Shown piece by piece: positions 17,522 to 25,862 of a stretch of 64,000 nt of DNA. The translations under genes were made by a program, and so were the position numbers. This DNA comes from Planotetraspora silvatica (GTDB lineage: Bacteria > Actinomycetota > Actinomycetes > Streptosporangiales > Streptosporangiaceae): positions 1 through 64,000 of the forward strand of contig NZ_BOOQ01000046.1 in assembly GCF_016863315.1 (NCBI RefSeq), in the 5' to 3' direction. Positions within the stretch are counted from its first letter, which is position 1, and every line of letters starts with the position of its first letter. The notes beneath the pieces were generated by a model. That model ran no database searches and was not told where the DNA came from. It was given only the letters and a program-made list of their open reading frames with translations.

Positions 17522-18169
17522 TTAGGCGAAGGTGAACAGCTGGTCGGCTTCGAAGCGCGAAATCGGGGTGGTGTACACCTTCGCGGGGTCAGGGTAGCCG
17601 AGGGCCAGCAGCACTGTCGTGGTGTGGCCGGTCTCGCGGATCTTGAAGGCCTTGTCGACACTGGTCGGGTCGAACCCTTCGAGCGGCATGGCTTCGACGC
17701 CGAGCTCAGCAGCCGCCATCATGGTCAGACCCATAGCCAGGTAGGTCTGCTTTTCCATCCAGTGGTTCAGGTCCTTGTAGCCGTAGTTGCGCAGGTTGAG
17801 GAAGTCGCGGGTCATGAACTCCCACAGCTCGTGCTTTGCCGGGTCGGGGAACCGCCCGTCGACCCTCTCCTTGTCGAACACCTCTTCGATGTGGCTCTCG
17901 GGTAGATCTGCCCGGGTGGTGAGGATAATGGTGTGTGAGGCGTTCAGGATCTTCTCGCTGTTGTCCTGGAATCGTTCGCCCAGGTTGGCCGCCAGCCGCT
18001 CCTTGCCTTCGGGCGTGGCGAGGACGTAGAAGTGGTTGGCCTGTACGTTCGTCGACGACGGCGTCGAGCGCAGGAACCTCAGCAGCTGCTGAAGTGTCTC
18101 CTCCGGGATGGTCTTGCTGGCGTCGAAGTACCTGGTGAGGTGCTTGTTCATGAGCTTGTCGAGATCCAT
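17522..18169 (-). CDS. nitroreductase family protein (NfsB-like)
   Basis: 215 residues, the standard size of an oxygen-insensitive NAD(P)H nitroreductase/dihydropteridine reductase. Seen are the N-terminal TRYFDASKTIP, the FMN-contacting SSTNVQANHF block and the C-terminal GLTMMAAAELGVEAMPLEGFDP. It is an FMN-dependent, probably dimeric cytoplasmic reductase for nitroaromatics or quinones. It is the last gene of a leftward group (AhpD-like, broken SnoaL-like, isocitrate-lyase-like, nitroreductase) that reads as a detoxification operon. It contains more Asn and Lys than its neighbours. Confidence 0.93.
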   Translation of the reverse strand: MDLDKLMNKHLTRYFDASKTIPEETLQQLLRFLRSTPSSTNVQANHFYVLATPEGKERLAANLGERFQDNSEKILNASHTIILTTRADLPESHIEEVFDKERVDGRFPDPAKHELWEFMTRDFLNLRNYGYKDLNHWMEKQTYLAMGLTMMAAAELGVEAMPLEGFDPTSVDKAFKIRETGHTTTVLLALGYPDPAKVYTTPISRFEADQLFTFA

Positions 18170-18229
18170 GTCAACCTGCCTTCTTCTTGCGATCAGTGGG
18201 TGAGGAGCCGGTGAATCGTGGGGTTCGGG

Positions 18230-19057
18230 CTAGTTCGTGGTGCGGGCGAGCAGTTCGTTGATGCGGTCGAAGCTCGTACCACCTGTCGTCGCCGAGGCGA
18301 GGTCGCCCGCGACGAGCGCCTTCGTGGCTTGTTCGAGTGCGCCCATCGCTTGGGTGTAGAGCAATGGGCCCAAGCTGATGCGCTTGACCCCGGCCTTCTG
18401 CAGTTCGGCCACGGTCAGCACCTTGTCCGACGGTGACACGAGGACGTTGACCGGTGTCGGCGCGACCGCGGTGACGATCGCGACGAGGGCGTCGAGGTCG
18501 GGTGGGAATGGGGCGTAGAGCACATCCGCGCCGACCTCAGCGAAGGCCGTCAGACGCCGGATGGTGTCGTCGAGATCGGGCCGCCCCTGGATGAAGTTGT
18601 CGGTGCGGCCGGTGACGACGATGCGCCCCTTGGCCGCGTCGACGGCGCTACGTATGCGATTGACTGCCTCGTCGAAGTCGCGGATCGGTTGATCGGGATT
18701 GCCCGAGGTGTCCTCGACCCCGATACCGGCCAAGCCAGACTCGACGGCGGCCTCAACGGTCGCGGCGACGTCTCCAAGCGTGTCGCCGTAACCGTCCTCG
18801 AAGTCTCCGTTGACGGGCAGCCCGGTGAGTCGGCCGAGCAGTCGTGCATGCTCGAGATGCTCGTCGCGGGTGACTTCGTGACGTCCGTCGGACCGGCCGA
18901 GCGTGGCGGCGAGCGCCGCCGACGATGTCGCGATCGCCTCGAAGCCGGCATCGGCCAGCATCAACGCCGAGAGGCCGTCCCAGGCGTTCGGCATGACGAG
19001 GCCACCGTCGCGGGTGTGCAGCGCCATGAATTTCTCATAGAGTTCGGAGCCCGGCAT
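18230..19057 (-). CDS. isocitrate lyase/PEP mutase-like protein
   Basis: 275 residues, the length of the ICL/PEP-mutase superfamily members that lack the isocitrate-lyase insertion. The barrel motifs are clear: MPNAWDGLSALMLADAGFEAI, NGDFEDGYGD with the metal-binding Asp and Glu residues, GVEDTSG and GRTDNFI. These enzymes cleave or form C-C or P-C bonds of 2-oxo or 2-hydroxy acids, but this branch lacks the isocitrate lyase KKCGH-type loop. The substrate is unknown. The ATG at 19057 is preceded by AGGAAAGG. A C-terminal fragment of a close paralogue survives at 21618-21841. Confidence 0.9.
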   Translation of the reverse strand: MPGSELYEKFMALHTRDGGLVMPNAWDGLSALMLADAGFEAIATSSAALAATLGRSDGRHEVTRDEHLEHARLLGRLTGLPVNGDFEDGYGDTLGDVAATVEAAVESGLAGIGVEDTSGNPDQPIRDFDEAVNRIRSAVDAAKGRIVVTGRTDNFIQGRPDLDDTIRRLTAFAEVGADVLYAPFPPDLDALVAIVTAVAPTPVNVLVSPSDKVLTVAELQKAGVKRISLGPLLYTQAMGALEQATKALVAGDLASATTGGTSFDRINELLARTTN

Positions 19058-19139
19058 GTCGAGCCTTTCCTGAATGATGGTTGAGTCGGTGAGGGGTTTG
19101 CGGCTGGGTGCGCGGACCGCGTCCAGGTTCCGGCGATCA

Positions 19140-19490
19140 ACCGGTTGGTGGGGTGTTGTTGGCGGCTGCGTGGAGCTTCTTAAGCCGCCCCGGCCCCAAC
19201 AGACGAGATGACGCGCGATGAGTCCGTCGATGATGTCCATGCGCTCTACGAGGTGGGTCTGTTCGCCCGTCGGTGTCTGGCGCGGATACTCCTAGATCGA
19301 CTGATGCCCGTCGGTGAGGTAGGTCCCGGTAGGCCACCCAGTTCTCGAAGACTCCTTCGCGGCGACGGGCGGCGAAGTCGCCGGCGAGGAAGGCACGGAT
19401 CGACTCGCGGCCCTGGACCACTCCAGACCCCATGTCTCCCGACAAAAGCACGGCGGTGGGTGTTTCGATGACGCCGTCGGCTCCGGGTGC
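19140..19490 (-). pseudogene. SnoaL/NTF2-like gene with frameshift and stop
   Basis: One minus-strand frame encodes VVQGRESIRAFLAGDFAARR, typical of SnoaL-like (NTF2 fold) proteins. The homology then shifts frame to GTYLTDGHQSI, hits a TAG where the family has Trp, and goes on with EYPRQTPTGEQTHLVERMDI. At least two independent lesions are therefore present. It lies between the AhpD-like gene and the isocitrate-lyase-like gene and was probably a working member of that operon. Confidence 0.75.
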
Positions 19491-19494
19491 GGGT

Positions 19495-20049
19495 TTACTG
19501 GGCCACGACCGTATCGACCGAGCCGATGGCGGGGATGTCGAGGTCGGTCTGGTTGACGTTGTTGATGAAGTTGGTGAGCAGGAACTGCACTGCCAACGCG
19601 ACGATCGCCAGGATCTGCGGGTCGGTGTACCCGGCGCCTCGCACACCCGCGAGCTCGGCGTCGCTGACCTGCCCGCGGCTGTCGACCACCCGTTGCGCGA
19701 AGCGAGCGGCCGCGGCGCGCTTGGGATCGGCCGAGCTCCCGACGCGGCCGAGCTCGATGTCGTCGCCTGACATGCCGCTGAATTTGGTCGCGACGTAGGT
19801 GTGTATCGCCAGGCAGTAACTGCAGCCGTTGGCTTGCGACACGGCCAGCGCGATGCTGTGCCGGGTCTTCGCGTCCAGAACTCGGCTCAAGGTGCCTTGC
19901 AGAGTCGTGACGGCCTCGAGAACGGTCGGGTTCGACGCGATGGTCTTGAACATGTTCGGGACGAAGCCGAGCTGCGTACCAACGTTGTCGAGTATCCGCT
20001 GCGCGCCGGCGGGCACATCCTCTGGGGCGGGAACGTTCAGTCGTGACAC
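19495..20049 (-). CDS. carboxymuconolactone decarboxylase / AhpD-like protein
   Basis: 184 residues with the AhpD core: Glu-rich helices around an intact CxxC in ANGCSYCLAIHTYVA with the following His. That is the thiol relay used for peroxide reduction. The family is described as peroxidase-related or carboxymuconolactone decarboxylase-like, all-helical and oligomeric. I use the GTG at 20049, which has GGAGG nine bases upstream. It is the first gene of the leftward operon, and two palindromes lie 210 to 255 bases upstream. Confidence 0.88.
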   Translation of the reverse strand: MSRLNVPAPEDVPAGAQRILDNVGTQLGFVPNMFKTIASNPTVLEAVTTLQGTLSRVLDAKTRHSIALAVSQANGCSYCLAIHTYVATKFSGMSGDDIELGRVGSSADPKRAAAARFAQRVVDSRGQVSDAELAGVRGAGYTDPQILAIVALAVQFLLTNFINNVNQTDLDIPAIGSVDTVVAQ

Positions 20050-20257
20050 AGCGAATCGACCTCCGGTCGCGGTGTGAGTAGTCGTCGTCGAGCCCAAGTC
20101 GGGCTCTTAGCTTCAGAGTTCCGCCGCAGGCCTTACCTGCGCCGGCCGCAACCTCGCCGGTGGCGTCGGTTGCGCCGGGCGCCCGGTGACCTGCATTGCG
20201 AGGGGTGACTCGGTCGCGCCGTGTTCCGGATCTCTTCACAACGGGAACCGTGCAAGA

Positions 20258-20273
20258 AGGACTATATAGTCCA
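20258..20273. promoter_or_regulatory. palindrome AGGACTATATAGTCCA
   Basis: GGACTATATAGTCC is a perfect 14-base palindrome about 210 bases upstream of the AhpD-like operon. It matches the TGGAC-N6-GTCCA pattern also seen at 20559, 56933, 60574 and 63177. Its TATATA centre is striking in this GC-rich DNA. It is probably an operator for a regulator of the divergent units. Confidence 0.65.
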
Positions 20274-20282
20274 AAAGCTGGG

Positions 20283-20303
20283 GTTACAACCACTTGTTGT
20301 AAC
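20283..20303. promoter_or_regulatory. inverted repeat GTTACAAC-N5-GTTGTAAC
   Basis: A perfect 8-base inverted repeat with a 5-base spacer, only ten bases from the GGACTATATAGTCC palindrome. The geometry fits a TetR- or MarR-type dimer site. It lies between the AhpD operon and the wreck of an XRE regulator gene. Confidence 0.65.
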
Positions 20304-20369
20304 GAAAGCCCCAGCCGCACGGGGCGACGCCATCCGGATCCCCGGCGTGCATCCCGGATGTCGAGTGGC

Positions 20370-20845
20370 TCAGGAACAGCCATCTGGGAGTTCCTCTTCG
20401 GGTGGCCGCCGTCCCTCTACTGATCTCGCACGACCTGCGGCCGCAGAGCTGCCCGGTGGCCGGTCGTCATCCCGGTTTCGGCGCATGGCGCTGGCAGACC
20501 GCACGGAATCTTCAGGGCTGCTCGCGCCTGGTCGTGCAGTCGCTAGCACGAGGAGATTTGGACGATTTCGTCCAGCCTCGACTACTACACCCGGCTGGAG
20601 CAGGGAAGAGACCGCAATCCGTCAGATCAAGTGCTCGACGCTTTGGCCCACGCCCTCCAGCTCGACCCGGAGGCTGCCGAGCATCTACACAAACTCGCCC
20701 ACGCCCGGGAGACCAGGCGCAGGCCCGTCGATCGAGGTGGGCAAGTCACACCTAGCATGCTTCGACTTCTGGAGGACTGGGATCACGCGCCGGCCTACGT
20801 GATCAACCATCGGTTGGATGTGCTGGCCAAGAACCGGCGGGCGGC
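20370..20845 (+). pseudogene. MmyB-like XRE regulator remnant
   Basis: From about 20572 the plus strand reads SSLDYYTRLEQGRDRNPS, then LDALAHALQLDPEAAEHLHKLAHA and VTPSMLRLLEDWDHAPAYVI. That is the second half of the XRE helix-turn-helix and the start of the MmyB-like ligand-binding domain. Frames change within the region, the N-terminal helices around 20370-20560 are scrambled, and the C-terminus is replaced by an IS3 fragment. It probably once regulated the divergent AhpD operon. Confidence 0.7.
20559..20574. promoter_or_regulatory. palindrome TGGACGATTTCGTCCA
   Basis: A 16-base palindrome with one central mismatch pair, matching TGGACGAATTCGTCCA at 63177 in all but one base. It now lies exactly where recognisable XRE coding sequence begins, so it may mark a rearrangement junction rather than a working site. 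Confidence 0.5.
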
Positions 20846-20945
20846 TGCCCGCTTGAGGATGTCGACGTCCTCGCGCAGCCGGCGGTTCTCCCGCCGCAAC
20901 GCGGCCAGCTCTTCCCGCTCGCTGCTGGCCCGAGTGGCCCGGACA
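20845..20945 (-). mobile_element. IS3-family OrfA C-terminal fragment
   Basis: The minus strand encodes EELAALRRENRRLREDVDIL followed by KRAAA, the leucine-zipper end of IS3-family OrfA proteins. Only about 35 codons remain, with no start and no OrfB. It interrupts the end of the XRE regulator remnant. Confidence 0.75.
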
Positions 20946-21306
20946 CCACGGGGCACGTGGCTCGACATCTCGGGCTCCAGCTCGTGGTTGTTTCTGCCAA
21001 CCCCAGGTCCCGCCTAACCGCGACCGCCGGATGGCCAACGCGATGAGGTCACTCCTCATCCGTCCGGCTGCGCGTTCTCAAGACACGGGTAAGAAGGAGA
21101 GCCCTTCCCGATACCAACGTCTAGTTGAACGCGCAAGCTGACTCTGACTGCACCAACTCGAGCGCCCGGCTACGGCCCGTCGCCTCCGCCGGTGGTCTCG
21201 ACTTGGAGAGGCCATCGAGGGGTGCGGGGTGGGTCCTTCCTGGTGCCCACGCGGCCAGTCACGAGGGCGAATGCGGCCAGCCAAAGGATCGATGAGGGGA
21301 AACGGA

Positions 21307-21612
21307 ATGAAGGCAGTGGTTGGGGAGACCGTCGTGGCCGAGGCTGCGAACGAGGCGGTAGTCAGGATGGAGGGGAATGCCTACTTCCCGCCGGACTCAG
21401 TTGTGGCCGGCGTGCTCCTCGACAGCCCAACGCCCTACACCTGCCCCTGGAAGGGGAGGGCGCAATATCACGACGTCCTGATCGGCGAGACGGTGCTCAG
21501 GGACGGGGCTTGGTCCTACCCGGACATAAACGAGTCGGCGGCGGTCCGTGTTGGCCGCGACTTCAGTGGCTATGTCGCTTTCGATGGGCGCCAGGTTCGG
21601 ATCGAGATCTGA
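21307..21612 (+). CDS. DUF427 domain protein
   Basis: 101 residues spanning the whole DUF427 domain: VRMEGNAYFPPDSV, the Pro-Thr-Pro-Tyr-x-Cys-Pro-Trp-Lys-Gly signature with Cys and Lys, YHDVLIGE and the C-terminal FDGRQVRIE. The fold is a small beta barrel and the function is unknown. The ATG at 21307 follows GAGGGGAAACGG. The family often occurs beside stress and redox genes in actinomycetes, which fits this neighbourhood. Confidence 0.85.
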   Translation: MKAVVGETVVAEAANEAVVRMEGNAYFPPDSVVAGVLLDSPTPYTCPWKGRAQYHDVLIGETVLRDGAWSYPDINESAAVRVGRDFSGYVAFDGRQVRIEI

Positions 21613-21617
21613 CCGAG

Positions 21618-21841
21618 CTGTCGCCCCCAAGCCGGTCAACGTCCTAGTCAGCCCTCGGGATACGGCTACCCTCGCGGAACTGCAGACGATCGGTGTCCGC
21701 CGGATGAGCCTCGGGGTCGACCCCTACACGCACGCCCTCGCGGCCACACAGGCGGCCGCGGCGAAGCTTGCGAAGGGAGACCTGACGGCACTCGCATCAA
21801 ATCTCAACTTCGGCCACATCATCGACCTCATCGAGGGCTAA
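21618..21841 (+). pseudogene. C-terminal fragment of an ICL/PEP-mutase-like gene
   Basis: The frame reads APKPVNVLVSPRDTATLAEL and then IGVRRMSLGVDPYTHAL, clearly homologous to the C-terminal quarter of the intact enzyme at 18230-19057 (APTPVNVLVSPSDKVLTVAE). The first 200 residues are missing and there is no start. It shares the end of the DUF427 gene without a gap, which indicates a deletion junction. Confidence 0.78.
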
Positions 21842-21986
21842 CACGGCCGCGCAGCCGCGCACTGGGCTCATGGAGCTAGATCGCAACGTGAGCTGTGTTG
21901 ACTGCCCGCGTGACTCGCGCAGATACACCCCGGGGTGCTTACAGAGCGGAGCCCGGTCAGGAGCATGCCATGAGTGAAGAGAACAC

Positions 21987-23282
21987 ATGATCGATAACGA
22001 AGAGGCGACGCCGACACACCACGCACCGCAGGTGCGCCTGGTCACGGGATCGTCGTGCAGCGCGGCCGTCCCGACCCAGCCTGCAGCCGCCCGCGCTGTC
22101 GCCACTGCTGCGGAGCCCGGTAGCAGGCGGGGCTGGGCGTCCGTCGGTGCGGTCGCACTCGGCGCGTTCGTCATCGTCATGACGGAGACGTTGCCAGTGG
22201 GGCTGCTGCCGCAGATCACCGACGGACTGCATGTCTCGCTCGGCCTCGCGGGGCTGATGGTGCTCGTGCCGGGTTTCAGCGCCGCGGTGTCGGCGCCGCT
22301 GTTCTTCCGCAGCTCCGGCCGCTTCAACCGGCGCTCGGTCATCCTCGTCCTGGGTCTAACGGTGCTGGTGTCGAACGCGGTCGTCGCGGTGGCGCCGAAC
22401 TTCGTCCTGGTGCTGATCGCCCGTATGCTCTTCGGCGCCACCCTCGGAGCCTTCTGGACCGTGGTCTCACCGGTCGGACCCAAGCTGGTGGGCACGGCCG
22501 GCGGCACTCGCGCCATCACCATCATCGCGGCCGGTATTTCGGGTGGGACGGTGGTGGGGCTGCCTGCGGGACAGTTCCTCGGCGACCTCGTCGGCTGGCG
22601 TCTCACTTTCGCCATTGCGGCGGCGGCGACACTGCTTGTCGTGGTTGTGCAGACGGTCGTGCTGCCGGGTATTCCGCCGGACGGGCGTACGCACCTGCGT
22701 GATCTTTTGGGAGTCGTGACGCGGCGGGCCGCCCGGTTTGGGATGGCAGCGGGCGCGATGGTGTTCATCGGACAGTTCGCCGCCTGGACCTATATCACCC
22801 CGTTCCTGATGGACCACACGCATCTGTCCAGCGGCGTGATCTCCCTGCTGTACGTCATCTACGGCTGTGGTGGCATTGTCGGCTCACTCATCGCCGGATC
22901 GCTGTTCAAGCGCGGAGTGATCGGCAGCTTCGCCGGGGCGGCGGCGGTTGTGGCCGCATTGCTCATCGGGCTGGCGAGCGTGGGCGCCTTACCCTGGCTG
23001 GCTGGCCTGTTGCTCGTGCTGTGGGGTTTGTTCTGGGGAATCGTGAACCCGGGAACGCTGGTCTGGATACTCGACGCGGCCCCAGAAACCCCAGAGGCCG
23101 CATCGGCGGTGAATGTGACGAACCTTCAGATAGCCGTGGCGGCAGGGTCTGGCCTCGGCGCGATCCTTGTTTCGTCGACAACCTTGCAGACGGTGTTCCT
23201 CACAGCGGGCTTCATCGTCCTTGCCTCCGCCGTGCTCGCCGCGGTGGCGGCGCGGTTCGTAACACTCGCCCGGAGGGAATGA
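21987..23282 (+). CDS. MFS transporter, DHA1-type drug exporter
   Basis: 431 residues with twelve predicted transmembrane helices from about residue 48 onward, after a long hydrophilic N-terminus. The first helix carries FVIVMTETLPVGLLPQI, typical of the AraJ/Cmx-like DHA1 group, and a basic RFNRRS loop follows helix 2. Members export arabinose, chloramphenicol or other small molecules by proton antiport. No regulator is next to it. The gene is flanked on both sides by pseudogenes, so it may be a retained resistance determinant. Confidence 0.88.
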   Translation: MIDNEEATPTHHAPQVRLVTGSSCSAAVPTQPAAARAVATAAEPGSRRGWASVGAVALGAFVIVMTETLPVGLLPQITDGLHVSLGLAGLMVLVPGFSAAVSAPLFFRSSGRFNRRSVILVLGLTVLVSNAVVAVAPNFVLVLIARMLFGATLGAFWTVVSPVGPKLVGTAGGTRAITIIAAGISGGTVVGLPAGQFLGDLVGWRLTFAIAAAATLLVVVVQTVVLPGIPPDGRTHLRDLLGVVTRRAARFGMAAGAMVFIGQFAAWTYITPFLMDHTHLSSGVISLLYVIYGCGGIVGSLIAGSLFKRGVIGSFAGAAAVVAALLIGLASVGALPWLAGLLLVLWGLFWGIVNPGTLVWILDAAPETPEAASAVNVTNLQIAVAAGSGLGAILVSSTTLQTVFLTAGFIVLASAVLAAVAARFVTLARRE

Positions 23283-23379
23283 GGAGACCGAAGCGAGGCA
23301 GGGAGTGGCCGGGCGCTCAGAGCCCCGGGCGCACTCGACGCTCTTCGGAGCGACAGTGATCGGGCTCGCTGAGACTTCA

Positions 23380-24120
23380 CGCCCTCCCACAGGGGGTTGC
23401 CGAGCAGGCGTCGAAGCCCGCGTCGGGCCGCCTTCGGCCGTAGGTGTTGATGAAGACCTCGGGAAACTCGATCTCCCAGTGGAACGGGCGGATGTGTTCC
23501 CGGATCGCCGCCGACGCGGTTCGGTAGAGGTCGGAAGGTCATGCCCACGATTCAGCACGTTGCGGAACACTGCCCAGCGCCGGCCAATCCCCCGTAGCGG
23601 GGACGTCCGCTTTCCGGTACGGCTAACAAGATCAGAGCGGTCGAAGATCAGCCGGCAGGTCGAACAGGGATGCTGCTCGTCGATGACGTGGTCCGTCGTC
23701 TTGGTTCTTTCTCCTTGCGCCCGGGGTGGAGGCACCTCCCAGGTGTCGATGCTCGCCCCGATGACGGCGTTGCCGCAACACAGATGCGAGTCCAGGAAGG
23801 ACAGCGGCTTGCCGGCCGCCGCCGTCGCCAGCCACAGCGAGACCTTCGCCGGCTCGACCGCCATCGGGTTGAGGTCGACGTCATAGATGCACCGTTCGAC
23901 GATCAGCCGTCGGCACGTGGCACGCTGGGCGTCGTGGAGTTTGTAGTCGAGCAGTTCGCCCTCCCGGGCCCGCGCATCACCGTAGGCTTCGGTGAGCCGG
24001 TGCACCGCCCGGCACCAAAAGGCCCCGACCCCATGGCCGGATCGCAGATCCGCAGGTTGAGGATCTGCTCGGAGGTGGCGTTCTCGGTGGGCGGGCGCAG
24101 CGTCTCCCCGACGACGAAGT
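23380..24120 (-). pseudogene. Eco57I/PglX-like adenine methylase wreck
   Basis: In several minus-strand frames one reads, in gene order, THFVVGETLRPPTENATSEQ, LRICDPAMGSGPF (the SAM-binding motif), then IYDVDLNPMAVEPAKVSLWL, LSFLDSHLCCGNAVIG, FHWEIEFPEVFINTYG and LLGNPLWEGVK (the NPPW catalytic motif, here NPLW). These are the ordered landmarks of a large N6-adenine methylase of the Eco57I/PglX type. Frames shift at least twice and large parts are missing. It is the remains of a restriction-modification or phage-defence enzyme. Confidence 0.75.
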
Positions 24121-24122
24121 GG

Positions 24123-24327
24123 GTGGGTCCATCGCCGAGAGCTGCCGTGGCGCACGTGTGTCAGGCGGGCTGTCGCACCGCCGTCCCAAGATTGTTGTCG
24201 ATCAGGTACCGCCAGAGTCCATCCGCGCCGCGGTGCGCGATCACTTGCCGACCCTTCGAGGTGCACGTGCATACCGTCGGGACCTGTGCCATCAATTGAC
24301 TAGTCCAGCACGATCTGGGTGATATCG
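24123..24327. repeat. 205-bp direct repeat, left copy
   Basis: About 205 bases are repeated at 25586-25790 in the same orientation with about five mismatches (roughly 97 % identity). The copies bracket the SDR gene at 24548. Both contain the end of a broken SnoaL-like gene with the same TAG codon and the same frameshift. Confidence 0.9.
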
Positions 24328-24422
24328 CCGGCAACGAACACATGGCGCGCCTTGGCCTCCAGCGGCAGGCCGAGGCTGATATCGCGCTCGAGTTCGGTAG
24401 CGATCTCGGTGCGATCGGTCAC
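24161..24422 (-). pseudogene. SnoaL-like pseudogene, left copy
   Basis: From a GTG at 24422 (GAGGAG upstream) the minus strand reads LPLEAKARHVFVAGDITQIV, then TAG in place of the conserved Trp, then SIDGTGPDGMHVHLEG. A frameshift follows, then GADGLWRYLIDNNLGTA to the stop. This is a SnoaL/DUF4440-type NTF2-fold protein. The same two lesions occur in the right copy, so the gene was already dead when the segment duplicated. Confidence 0.78.
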
Positions 24423-24547
24423 GGTTCGCTCCTCGGGCTCCGGCTCCTGATGTGCCGGCCGGGTTTGTCGAATCCCGGTTTGGTCACTGCGAAGTCCGTG
24501 GCACCGGGCACGGACAGAAGTGTGTCCGTCGATTGCCGATAGTTCGG

Positions 24548-25294
24548 TCAGACGGCCAATCCGGCCCCGCCGGACACCACGATCTCTTGCCCGGTGATGT
24601 ACGCGGCTCCGTCCGAAGCCAGGAACGCGACGGTCTCGGCGATGTCCTCAGGCATGCCGACGCGACCGAACGGGTTCTTTGCCGCCATAGCGGCCAGCAT
24701 CGCGGCGACCTCATCGGATCCCATGCCGGGTGTGGTCCGCATCATGGGGGTGTCGGTGAATCCCGGGCTGACGGCGTTGACTCGGATGCGGCGTGGGGCG
24801 AGCTCCAGGGCCAGCGTTGGGATCATGGTCAGCAGTGCGCCTCGTGACCCGGCTGTGACACTGTTGCCGGGCAGGGCGCGCGTCGCTCCGATACCCGCGG
24901 TGACAATGATCGAAGCGCCGTCAGACAGCAGTGGGAGCGTTTTTACCAGAGTGAAGAACTGTCCTTTGGTGTTGACGGCGAACACGTCGTCGAAGGTGGC
25001 TTCGTCGCAGGCGTCCAGCGCCATGGGACGGCTGATGCCGGCGTTCAGGAACAGCGTTGTCAGAGTCCCGAATCGTTCGCTGACTTCGGATACCACCCGG
25101 TCAGTGTCAGCAAGCGAGCGCGCGTCAGCACGCAATACCAGGACGTCCTCGGGTAGTTCCTCGCGTGCCCGGGCGACGCTTTCCGGACGTTGTCCGGTGA
25201 CCGCGACCCGGTAACCACGACTATGCAGAACCTCCGCAGTCGCCTTCCCGATCCCGCTGGTGCCACCGGTGATCAGAGCTGCACGTGCCGACAT
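24548..25294 (-). CDS. SDR-family protein with altered catalytic residues
   Basis: 248 residues with an intact cofactor loop TGGTSGIG and the C-terminal ITGQEIVVSGGAG. At the active site, where classical SDRs have Tyr-x3-Lys, this protein reads NSVTAGSRGAL, with Thr for Tyr and Arg for Lys. The NNAG motif is LNAG. It may bind NAD(P) without classical catalysis or use another mechanism; similar S-G-S-R variants are known to me from actinomycetes. I start at the ATG 25294 with GGAG upstream. It sits between two direct repeats, and an inverted repeat TGTCAT-N14-ATGACA lies 33-58 bases upstream. Confidence 0.85.
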   Translation of the reverse strand: MSARAALITGGTSGIGKATAEVLHSRGYRVAVTGQRPESVARAREELPEDVLVLRADARSLADTDRVVSEVSERFGTLTTLFLNAGISRPMALDACDEATFDDVFAVNTKGQFFTLVKTLPLLSDGASIIVTAGIGATRALPGNSVTAGSRGALLTMIPTLALELAPRRIRVNAVSPGFTDTPMMRTTPGMGSDEVAAMLAAMAAKNPFGRVGMPEDIAETVAFLASDGAAYITGQEIVVSGGAGLAV

Positions 25295-25326
25295 GGTGAT
25301 CACTCCACATTAGTTATTGCAGTGAA

Positions 25327-25352
25327 TGTCATCGCTGTAGACCGTAATGACA
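25327..25352. promoter_or_regulatory. inverted repeat TGTCAT-N14-ATGACA
   Basis: TGTCAT at 25327-25332 and ATGACA at 25347-25352 form a perfect 6-base inverted repeat 33 to 58 bases upstream of the SDR start, in a locally AT-richer patch. A plausible operator or promoter element for that gene. Confidence 0.4.
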
Positions 25353-25585
25353 CTCAGGACATGACAAGGCCGCATCGATTCCCGTTCAGCGAGAAGGAGT
25401 CTCGTGACAGGGGCGGCAATCCCCGACACAGCCGCGCCGGTGATTGGCGAAGCCCTCGCGACACAGTGCTGGCTTGGAACGTTTGGCTGATTGCGCGTGC
25501 GGTCGCCAGGACCGCGGGCATCGCGGTGACCTCCGATGCGGCGTTAGGCACTACGTGGCGGTGATCGTCGACGCCACGCTGAAGA

Positions 25586-25790
25586 GTGGGTCCATCGCCG
25601 AGAGCTGCCGTGGCGCACGTGTGTCAGGCGGGCTGTCGCACCGCCGTCCCAAGATTGTTGTCGATCAGGTACCGCCAGAGTCCATCCGCGCCGCGGTGCG
25701 CGATCACTTGGCGGCCCTTCGAGGTGCACGTGCTTACCGTCGGGACCTGTGCCATCAATTGACTAGTTCAGCACGATCTGGGCGATATCC
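25586..25790. repeat. 205-bp direct repeat, right copy
   Basis: Partner of 24123-24327. Homology ends sharply on both sides: the left flank has no methylase sequence and the right flank continues into a different part of a SnoaL-like gene. The distance between copies is 1463 bases. Confidence 0.9.
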
Positions 25791-25862
25791 CGTCTTTCGC
25801 GATGAACGCGGCCTCCGGGTCGTACAAGGTCATCATCGCGCTGACCTTGCCGGAGTTAAATC
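25624..25862 (-). pseudogene. SnoaL-like pseudogene, right copy with internal deletion
   Basis: The minus strand starts with FNSGKVSAMMTLYDPEAAFI, the N-terminal part of a SnoaL-like protein, then jumps at the repeat boundary to DIAQIVLN, TAG, SIDGTGPDGKHVHLEG and the same frameshifted end as the left copy. About 50 residues of the middle are missing. It therefore retains N-terminal sequence that the left copy lacks. Confidence 0.72.
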
